Assembly (NCBI GenBank): GCA_910584065.1
Contig: CAJTZN010000032.1
Location: 1-45,576 of the forward strand
Direction: 5' to 3'
Length of the DNA stretch: 45,576 nucleotides
Origin: an uncultured Eubacterium sp.
GTDB taxonomy: Bacteria; Bacillota; Clostridia; Lachnospirales; Lachnospiraceae
Part shown: one piece after another, positions 39,150-45,576 of the stretch
Position numbering within the stretch: position 1 is the first letter of the stretch
Layout of the letters: the number at the start of each line of letters is the position of its first letter
Program-made: the position numbers and the translations under genes
The notes under the pieces: model-generated
The model's database searches: none
The model's input: the letters and a program-made list of their open reading frames with translations, nothing else
What the model was told of the DNA's origin: nothing

Positions 39150-40814
39150 ATGAAAGGTTCAGAATGCAAATTCGTTAAATACATGGAGGGCTCCGACAAG
39201 CGGTTTGTCATCCCGGTGTATCAGAGAAATTATGACTGGAAGACCGAGAACTGCAAGCAGTTGTACGATGATCTTGTAAAAATCACCAAGGGGCATCGGA
39301 AGAGTCACTTTTTCGGGAGTCTTGTTTCCGTTTACAATCCGGACGGCCACAATGAGGAGTTCCTGATTATCGATGGCCAGCAGCGCCTTACGACAGTATC
39401 GCTGTTGTTCCTTGCTATGTATAACCTGATTGATAAAGGTGTCATTGTGCCGGAGACCGCTAATCTGAAACAGCGGATTTTCGAGGAATACCTCGTGGAC
39501 AAGTGGAAGCCGGAGGATACTCGTATCAAGCTTAAACCGGTAAAGAATGACCAGACGGCATTCGGGAAGCTGTTTTCTGATCCGACGGAGCATATCCGCG
39601 AGTCCAATTTGACGGTGAACTACGATTATTTCTATGACCGAATTCAGAAGCAGGAAATCACCATCGACCAGCTTTACGATGCGATCTGCTGTTTGGAGAT
39701 TATAAACATCCGTCTGGATATGGACGACAATCCGCAGCTCATTTTTGAGAGCCTGAACTCGACCGGTCTTGACCTCAGCGAAGGTGATAAGATCAGAAAC
39801 TTCATTCTGATGGGCTTGCCTTCTAAGGAGCAGGAGGATTATTACGAGAAATACTGGAACAAGATCGAGGTCTGCACGAAGTATGATGTAAGTGCCTTCA
39901 TCCGGGATTACCTGAGTGTGAAGCAGCAGGTCATCCCGCAAAAGAAGAAAATCTACATCAATTTCAAGGACTTTGTGGAGCTTGGAAAAATCAAAACGGA
40001 ACCACTCCTTGCCGAGATGCAGGCCTACGCAAAGCGTTATCAGATTCTCCTTGATGGTAATTCCGGCAGTGTTGCCCTTGACGCTTGTATTGACCGACTG
40101 AACCGTCTGGAGACTACGGTAACAAGGCCGTACTTCCTCGAAGTGTTGCGCCTATATAACGAAAACAAACTGACGTTGGCACAGGTCACTGAGATTTTCC
40201 TGACGACAGAGAATTACCTGTTCCGCAGGACGATGTGTGACCTGCCGACAAATGCCCTGAATAAAATCTTCCTCATGCTGCACCGAGAGATCATCCGATA
40301 CGACGGTACCGAGGATAACTATGTCGAGAAACTCAAGTATGCACTTCTTTCCAAGAAGGAGCGTGCTCGCTTCCCGGACGATGTGGAGTTTAAGGTGGCA
40401 TTTGGGGAATGCCCAGTTTATCTGATGAACAGCAAGAATAAGATTTACATTCTTGAGCGCTTCGAAAACTTCGGCACTTCGGAGGATAAGGATGTATACC
40501 GCCATTGTGATGACGGCACCTATTCGATTGAGCACATTATGCCTCAGCATCTAACGCCAGTATGGCAGAAGGAGCTGGGCGATGACTATGGGCAGATACA
40601 TGAGATGTGGCTGCATCGTATGGCAAATCTTACGCTGACGGCTTATAACTCGAAATACAGCAATAGATCTTTCACTGAAAAGAAAACCATGCAGAACGGT
40701 TTCGATGACAGTGGTATTCGCATGAATACTTGGATTGCCAAGAAGGACAAGTGGACGCTGGCGGAACTGGAGGAGCGCAGCGAATATCTCATGGGTAGAG
40801 TCCTGACAATCTGA
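39150..40814 (+). CDS. GmrSD-type DUF262/DUF1524 protein, N-terminal part of an interrupted gene
   Basis: 554 aa. The N-terminal DUF262 (GmrS-like, ParB-related) has IPVYQRNYDW (21-30) and LIIDGQQRLTT (72-82), the DGQQR nucleotide-binding motif. Near the C-terminus DUF1524 (GmrD-like, His-Me nuclease) has YSIEHIMPQ (His462) and HRMANLTL...NSKYSNRSF. GmrSD-type systems restrict phage DNA with modified bases, using nucleotide to drive cleavage. The frame ends at TGA 40812-40814 but continues open in the same frame to 41678 with a DUF4268 domain, so the gene was probably one 842-codon frame. The truncated product still keeps both nuclease domains. AGGAGGAAT before the ATG. Confidence 0.85.
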   Translation: MKGSECKFVKYMEGSDKRFVIPVYQRNYDWKTENCKQLYDDLVKITKGHRKSHFFGSLVSVYNPDGHNEEFLIIDGQQRLTTVSLLFLAMYNLIDKGVIVPETANLKQRIFEEYLVDKWKPEDTRIKLKPVKNDQTAFGKLFSDPTEHIRESNLTVNYDYFYDRIQKQEITIDQLYDAICCLEIINIRLDMDDNPQLIFESLNSTGLDLSEGDKIRNFILMGLPSKEQEDYYEKYWNKIEVCTKYDVSAFIRDYLSVKQQVIPQKKKIYINFKDFVELGKIKTEPLLAEMQAYAKRYQILLDGNSGSVALDACIDRLNRLETTVTRPYFLEVLRLYNENKLTLAQVTEIFLTTENYLFRRTMCDLPTNALNKIFLMLHREIIRYDGTEDNYVEKLKYALLSKKERARFPDDVEFKVAFGECPVYLMNSKNKIYILERFENFGTSEDKDVYRHCDDGTYSIEHIMPQHLTPVWQKELGDDYGQIHEMWLHRMANLTLTAYNSKYSNRSFTEKKTMQNGFDDSGIRMNTWIAKKDKWTLAELEERSEYLMGRVLTI

Positions 40815-41678
40815 GCAGCACCTGTCACAGAATACAAACCGGAAGAAAAGCAGCTTGACACTTATACGCTTGAGGATGAGGGCGAGTTGACCGGACGACT
40901 GATTGCGAAGTTCACCTTTAAGAACACCGAGCAGCCGGTAACGAGCTGGGTTGAGATGTTCCAGAAGGTTATTCAGATTCTGTATACCGAGGATAAGGCC
41001 ATTATCACTAAGCTGGCCATGTCGGAGGAGGAGAACATCGCTCTCCACTTCAATACAAATCAGGATGCGTTCACGAAGTCGCTTGAGATCGGCGATGGCA
41101 TCTATGTATGGACAAACACCAGCACGCAGAGCAAGCTGTCTGTCCTGAGTCGTCTCTTCAAACTGTACGATGAAGATCCGGCAGACTTGGTATTTTACCT
41201 GCGTGATGAAAACGAGGTCAATGAGGATGAACCGGGCAGCCGATACGAGCTCCGAAGAAAATATTGGACATACGCGCTTCCGATTATCCAGAAGTCGCAC
41301 GGCGAGGACGGTTCCTTCGCCGATGTTAATCCGTCAAGGGATAACTGGATCAATGGCTTCTTTGGTATAGGTGGTTTCTATCTTTGCTGCGTAGCAAACT
41401 TTGATGCGGCGCGGGCAGAGGTCGTATTTGGCAGAGGCAATAAGCAAGAAAACAAGGATGCCTTTGACAGTCTCTATACACATAAGTCTGAGATTGAATC
41501 CGCTCTGGGCACGACGCTTCAGTGGAACCGTGGTGACGACATCAAATCGTCCAAGGTATTCATTCAGCTTAATAACGTCAGCATCGAGAATGAGACCGAT
41601 TGGCTCCAGATGGCGAACTTCCACGCAGATTGGACGAAGAAGTTCTACGACGTGATTGTGCCGTATATCAAAGGTTAA
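40815..41678 (+). pseudogene. DUF4268 C-terminal part cut off by an in-frame TGA
   Basis: The reading frame of the preceding gene resumes directly after its TGA: AAPVTEYKPEEKQL, then TYTLEDEGELTGRLIAKFTF, GIYVWTNTSTQSKLS, LVFYLRDEN and a DUF4268-like end (YCCVANFDAARAEVV-type LYLCCVANFDAARAEV is the key region, then SALGTTLQWNRGDDIKSS). In related proteins this part is fused to DUF262/DUF1524. The codon is probably TGG (Trp) changed to TGA. A TTG at 40887 could start a separate 263-aa protein, but no ribosome site precedes it. Confidence 0.75.
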
Positions 41679-41738
41679 TGACAATACCTGTGAAGTGGTG
41701 GGTTTCTTATTGAGAAAAAAGCAGCGAGGTGATATGGA

Positions 41739-42821
41739 GTGAATAAAGATCCATTTAAGGAATACATCAAAGAGTCTGAGCCGGACAAGCGTGACAAAGG
41801 TTATGCGTGGCATACGGCCATTGGCCTGCAGGCTGTGGACGGACTGAAGACATCAGAATATCTGGTGCAGACGGCGGTTCGCAATATCGAAGGAGAGATT
41901 TCCTTTGAGGAGGCCAATGCGCTCCTACAAAGCTACTATGAGGAGAATCCTGCCCGTGACTCAGATGATCGTACCGAGGAGGCGGATAAGGTATCGGCCA
42001 GAATTGCTGCGCTTCTTTCAGAGAAAGCGTTTAGCTTCACGCCAAACGAATATATCTCCATCCATAGAAAGTTGTTCACCGGCATCTATTCCCATGCCGG
42101 ACGCATCCGGGATTACAATATCACGAAGAAGGAATGGGTGCTCGACGGAGCGACCGTGCTTTACGGCAGCGCCACGGAGCTGCGTGCGACGCTTGACTAT
42201 GATTTCTCGGAGGAGAAGAAGTTTTCCTACAAGAATCTTACGATGGATGAAATCATCCACCATCTTGCCGTATTCGTATCCAGACTATGGCAGATCCATG
42301 TGTTTGGTGAGGGTAACACAAGAACGACAGCGGTGTTTTTCATCAAATATTTGCGCACATTGGGCTTTGACGTGAAAAATGATATTTTTGCCGAGAAAGC
42401 ATGGTATTTTCGGAATTCACTCGTCAGGGCAAACTATAATGATCTGAAAAATGGTGTTCACGAAACGACAGAGTTCCTTGAACTGTTCCTCTGCAATCTC
42501 CTCTTGAATGAGAGCAATCCTCTTCATAACCGGACATTGCATATCGGTGGAACATTCAAACAAACAGGAAAACCGGACATTGATATGGCAAAACCGGACA
42601 TTGAAAAATCGTTTCAGCCGAAAACAGCAAGTCACATTTTGAAACTTCGTGAAGCATTTCCGGGTCAGACGGTCTTTGGACGGTCTGATGTGATGAAGGT
42701 GATTGATATTAAATCATCCAGAGCCTCTGACCTGTTAAAGGAAATGGCAGAGCATAGAATCATTGAGTCTGTGTCCGGACACGGGAAAGGTAAGTATCGA
42801 TTCCGTCATCAGGAGAGTTGA
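41739..42821 (+). CDS. Fic-domain AMPylase-type protein with N-terminal inhibitory-like helix and C-terminal wHTH
   Basis: A 360-aa protein. The Fic core (about 100-250) has IHVFGEGNTRTT (His187 to Arg195), an active HxFxxGNxR motif, and a flap region near 118-140 (SHAGRIRDYNITKKEW). Fic enzymes transfer AMP or other nucleotides to protein hydroxyls. Near 44-67 the stretch AVRNIEGEISFEEANALL resembles the inhibitory helix of VbhA-type antitoxins (Glu51-Gly52), though the first motif residue is Val. The C-terminal 70 residues look like a winged helix (FGRSDVMKVIDIKSSRASDLL). The start is GTG after GAGGTGAT. It follows the broken GmrSD gene by 60 bp. Confidence 0.85.
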   Translation: MNKDPFKEYIKESEPDKRDKGYAWHTAIGLQAVDGLKTSEYLVQTAVRNIEGEISFEEANALLQSYYEENPARDSDDRTEEADKVSARIAALLSEKAFSFTPNEYISIHRKLFTGIYSHAGRIRDYNITKKEWVLDGATVLYGSATELRATLDYDFSEEKKFSYKNLTMDEIIHHLAVFVSRLWQIHVFGEGNTRTTAVFFIKYLRTLGFDVKNDIFAEKAWYFRNSLVRANYNDLKNGVHETTEFLELFLCNLLLNESNPLHNRTLHIGGTFKQTGKPDIDMAKPDIEKSFQPKTASHILKLREAFPGQTVFGRSDVMKVIDIKSSRASDLLKEMAEHRIIESVSGHGKGKYRFRHQES

Positions 42822-43022
42822 GACGGTGGGATTTCGGACGTGTTCCCTCAGAGCGCGGTCTTGAAGCGGTCGGCAAATCTGTGGGTTTGTATATTTATAG
42901 GTAGGAGCAAGGTTTTTGACCTGTTTCCGAGAACGCACAAGGGTAAAAATCAGTGTGTTTTAAGGTGAAAATACGCTTTGATAAATTCCCGCGAACGACG
43001 GCAGAAATCTGACATCAATTTA

Positions 43023-43142
43023 GAGCAATCGAGCCATGTTGAGACAGTATGTTTATTGTCTAAACTTCATGAAGATCAATATATCGAGGTGGAGCTTTAG
43101 ATGGACGAGCTTGATTTGACGGTTGCGGAGAGTAAGGCGACC
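43023..43142 (+). pseudogene. fragment of an RlmD/RumA-type rRNA methyltransferase gene
   Basis: The frame reads EQSSHVETVCLLSKL, EDQYIEVEL, an in-frame TAG (43098-43100), then MDELDLTVAESKAT before it decays. This matches the region just after the catalytic cysteine in clostridial 23S rRNA m5U methyltransferases (HVETVxLLS), so it is a dead piece of such a gene. The stretch 42822-43022 before it shows nothing I can support. Confidence 0.65.
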
Positions 43143-43149
43143 AGAAATC

Positions 43150-43218
43150 GAAGCAGAAGAGCTTTCTGAGGAAGATTTAGCACGTATCGAAGAATTTAAG
43201 AAGAAGGGCTGGATATAA
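43150..43218 (+). pseudogene. short gene-end fragment
   Basis: 23 codons without a start: EAEELSEEDLARIEEFKKKG and WI, then TAA. It is codon-like and charged, as in a helical tail, so it looks like the 3' end of a lost gene. A ribosome-like GGAGGG follows its stop. Confidence 0.3.
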
Positions 43219-43238
43219 GGAGGGAATCCTGTGTAAAT

Positions 43239-43490
43239 ATGATCATTTATGCAGATTATATGTTGGAAAGAACATTGAAAGTGGTCAAGACGGCTGAAGG
43301 ATTTAAAATTACAAATCCCGGAGTGTTAAAAATTCTGAAAGAGCAAATGTTTAAAGGTGGAAACTCAAGGGCAAGGAATTTAAAGTTTGGAAGGAGAGAA
43401 TGTATGGGTAAAAGAAAAAGAGTATGTTTGTTGTGGATAATGTTAAAATGGAGTATGGTATTTCACTGTGTATATAGTGCATACAGTTAA
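43239..43490 (+). pseudogene. remnant of an AlbA/HATPase-type DNA-binding ATPase gene
   Basis: An 83-codon open frame. Residues about 20-48, GFKITNPGVLKILKEQMFKG and GNSRARN, match the HATPase part of RecG-like putative DNA-binding proteins (ITNPG...GGxSxxRN). The rest (GRRECMGKRKRVCLL and on) looks out of frame. There is no start-proximal DNA-binding domain, so it is an internal fragment. GGAGGG lies 20 bp before the ATG by chance or relic. Confidence 0.55.
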
Positions 43491-43644
43491 AAAAGATGGG
43501 TATATGGAACAGTATACACAAATGATAGGAAAAAATGTGTATACCTTAAGAGGGAAGTATGGATATCTGGTAGTGGGGAAAGAGAAGTCATTATCAGTTT
43601 TTTTGTATCATTTCTTCTTGGAGGAAATGGTGGAATTATATTGA
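43447..43644 (+). other. AT-rich open frame without clear start, possible fragment
   Basis: A 65-codon open frame including WYFTVYIVHTVKKDGYMEQY and YTLRGKYGYLVVGKEKSL, ending at TGA 43642-43644. An ATG at 43504 would give 46 aa with a poor ribosome site. Not recognised; it may be part of the same decayed cluster. Confidence 0.25.
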
Positions 43645-43726
43645 ATGGCATGGTATACTGTTTATAAAGCTTGGGATGACAAATTAAATTCTATTTCATG
43701 AATTGAAAGATAGGAAGGAATAATTT

Positions 43727-45211
43727 ATGAATTTGAACATCAAAATTAGAAATATTAAATGTATTGAAGAATTGACATTTTCTTTTCCGCTTGAAACAGG
43801 AATTTATGCAATAACAGGAGAAAATGGTTCAGGGAAAAGTACACTGATATCATGTGCATCATCTGTATTTTATCAAATGCCAATGACAGAGTATTTTGGA
43901 CGTCCAAATAATGCATCCATAGAATTTAATCTTGGAGATGCAACTAGAAAATGGTTTTTTAATGGACAGAAATGGTATGCAAAATCTTCTAAGGAGAAAA
44001 TGAAACTTAATGGATTTTATGAAGGAAGTGTTATTTTTGGTAATAGATTTAAAGATACTAAGTTATCTGTAATTAACATATTGGATCAGTTGTCAAAAGA
44101 TGATTTGTATGAAGCTCATGCTTTTATAAAGGAAAATTTAGGTTCAATTCTTCACAATGACAAAGATTATTATAAGAATTTATATGTGGTTAAAAAAGCT
44201 ATTGCTAGAGAAATGGGTTTAACAAGAATTACTTATTGCAACATTTCCAAAGATGGCGATTTGATTAGTCAGCCACGGATGTCAACTGGAGAAAATTTGT
44301 TGTTAAGTATATTGAGTTCTTTGGAAGCATTGTATAATAGGAGAACAAAACATAACGATGGAAGACCATGTATTGTTTTTTTGGATGAAATTGAATTAGC
44401 TCTTCATTCATCTGCTCTAAGAAGATTGGTCTTATTTTTGAAGGAAATTGCATTATCTGTTGAACTTTCTATTTTTTTCTCAACTCATTCAATTGAATTA
44501 CTACGTGAAATAAAAGCACAAAACATTTACTATCTTTCAAGTTTATATAATGATACCATAATGGTGACAAATCCATGTTATCCAGCGTATGCAACTAGAA
44601 ATTTGTATGGTGAGGATGGGTATGGAAATGATTTGGTTATTTTAGTAGAGGATGACCTGGCAAAACTGATTATTGAAAAGATTTTGATATCAAAAAATAT
44701 TGCACAAAATATACGGATCAAAATACTGCCTACTGGAGGTTGGACAAACACTATTTCAATGGCATACGATGTAACAACATCAAATCTTCTTCAAAAGGGA
44801 ACGGGATTAGCGGTGATTTTAGACCAGGATATAAAGAGTCAAGTACCAGAATTTATATCAGCACATAAACAATTTTCAGGTATAAAAATAGATTATCTTC
44901 CAATTGCTAGTTTGGAAAAATATTTGCGTACAAATTTGTTTTTAAAGATTAACAATAAATTATTCTCTGTGCTAGATACATATCTTTTTCAGAAAAGACC
45001 ACTTCAAGAAGTTTTGTCTTTATATGGACGGAGCATTCACGAAGATGATACTGATGGAAAATCTTTATATGGAATTTTACTTAATGAAGTTCGTTCTATG
45101 AGAAAAGATCGAGAAGATATTGTTGATTTAGTTGTTAGGTTTATTTTGGAAAATGATGCTGATAGCGTAAATACATTGACAGAGTACTTAAGAGAAAAGA
45201 TGTTAGAGTGA
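43727..45211 (+). CDS. OLD-like AAA ATPase with TOPRIM-like domain
   Basis: A 494-aa protein. The N-terminal ABC/SMC-like ATPase has Walker A GENGSGKSTL (33-42), signature-like MSTGENLLLS near 191, and Walker B CIVFLDEIELALHSS near 219, then an FFSTHSIELL His switch. From about 305 a TOPRIM-like domain follows: VILVEDDLAKLIIEKIL (conserved Glu) and AVILDQDIKSQ (DxD). ATPase-TOPRIM fusions of this type (OLD, GajA) are phage-defence nucleases. No UvrD-like GajB partner follows; an IS element does. The gene is very AT-rich compared with the DNA before 38 kb, with codons such as AAA, ATT and TTA dominating, which indicates recent transfer. AGGAAGGAAT precedes the ATG. Confidence 0.78.
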   Translation: MNLNIKIRNIKCIEELTFSFPLETGIYAITGENGSGKSTLISCASSVFYQMPMTEYFGRPNNASIEFNLGDATRKWFFNGQKWYAKSSKEKMKLNGFYEGSVIFGNRFKDTKLSVINILDQLSKDDLYEAHAFIKENLGSILHNDKDYYKNLYVVKKAIAREMGLTRITYCNISKDGDLISQPRMSTGENLLLSILSSLEALYNRRTKHNDGRPCIVFLDEIELALHSSALRRLVLFLKEIALSVELSIFFSTHSIELLREIKAQNIYYLSSLYNDTIMVTNPCYPAYATRNLYGEDGYGNDLVILVEDDLAKLIIEKILISKNIAQNIRIKILPTGGWTNTISMAYDVTTSNLLQKGTGLAVILDQDIKSQVPEFISAHKQFSGIKIDYLPIASLEKYLRTNLFLKINNKLFSVLDTYLFQKRPLQEVLSLYGRSIHEDDTDGKSLYGILLNEVRSMRKDREDIVDLVVRFILENDADSVNTLTEYLREKMLE

Positions 45212-45491
45212 TAAAAAAGGATTGGATTTATCAACAACCCATTCTACATCATTCTATAGATGATAAAGAGAAATTTGAAATTTTATCTTGCAAAAGGAAC
45301 TGATAAATTATTAGTTGGCGAGATGTTCAAGTCTTGCAGAATAATTAGGGTTTGCTGAATAATAATAATTTTTTCCCGCAAAACAGCAGAAAAATATAGT
45401 TTCCATAACACAAACCCCATGAAATTTGTTATAATAAGTGCAGGATTTTTAGTATTTTCAGTTCAAAAATTTTGCACTTGGAGGCCGGCTT

Positions 45492-45576
45492 CTGTATAAA
45501 AAACCCGATTATGCCCAGACCGACATTTATGATTTTATCCTTCCCTTCGGCGGGCATCTGGATGAAAATAACCGGT
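45492..45576 (+). mobile_element. 5' end of an IS transposase gene (IS1182-like), cut by the window end
   Basis: The frame reads YKKPDYAQTDIYDFILPFGG then HLDENNR to the window edge. Position and wording (YKKPD, YDFILPFGGHL) match the N-terminus of IS5/IS1182-type transposases from clostridia. GGAGG (45480-45484) lies 7 bp before a CTG at 45492, the likely start. TATAAT at 45430-45435 may be its promoter. The left IS end should lie between 45212 and 45430, an AT-rich gap with no other feature; I could not define its terminal repeat without the right end. Confidence 0.6.

Overview
This window looks like a chromosomal segment of a Gram-positive anaerobe of the Lachnospiraceae (Clostridium cluster XIVa). 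The evidence is strong AGGAGG ribosome sites, frequent GTG and TTG starts, Firmicute-type sigma-A promoters, a split transketolase, a GlyQS-type glycyl-tRNA synthetase, a clostridial acpP-fabD-fabG-fabF-fabZ run and several small proteins of types I associate with that family. The assignment rests on recognition, not on a database search.

Layout. 0-11.2 kb is mostly housekeeping: an orphan YtfQ-like sugar-binding lipoprotein, a beta-CASP metallo-beta-lactamase nuclease with a c-di-GMP phosphodiesterase, transaldolase plus two-part transketolase, a DUF5662-like protein, cysK, a GHL10/Big2 secreted protein, a PAP2 phosphatase and an unknown membrane protein. 11.3-18.9 kb is a compact Tad/Flp-like secretion or pilus operon: degenerate TadZ/ParA-like protein, an 889-aa beta-helix lipoprotein, a TadA-like ATPase, a GspF/TadB-like membrane protein, TadE/TadF-like proteins, and four small proteins sharing an N-terminal EYG/EFG-hydrophobic signature like mature Flp pilins but with no leader peptide. 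18.9-29 kb carries a CorC/HlyC-type protein, an ABC-F ATPase with a lysine-less second P-loop, a GH13 protein that has lost its catalytic residues, a Cys-rich small protein, a Y-family polymerase with a YolD-like partner, ppa and htpG. A CIRCE operator forms the last codons of ppa and precedes the htpG promoter.

29.2-31 kb holds the most striking element. A tyrosine recombinase gene is followed by two 24-bp sites that are exact reverse complements of each other, flanking 133 bp that contain a promoter, and then by an ECF sigma factor gene with no anti-sigma gene beside it. I read this as an invertible promoter switching a sigma factor on and off; as sequenced, the best promoter points away from the sigma gene. 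A tRNA-Thr(CGT), a macro-domain protein, the fatty-acid synthesis genes and glyS follow (31-37.6 kb).

From 37.6 kb the DNA becomes accessory: an unrecognised 55-aa/199-aa gene pair, an ImmA/IrrE-like remnant, a GmrSD-type (DUF262/DUF1524/DUF4268) gene broken by one in-frame TGA, a Fic protein, a run of gene fragments, a very AT-rich OLD-like ATPase/TOPRIM gene and the start of an IS transposase cut by the window end. Three unrelated genes (transaldolase, GHL10 protein, glyS) end in tandem repeats whose unit contains the stop codon, an unexplained feature of this genome.
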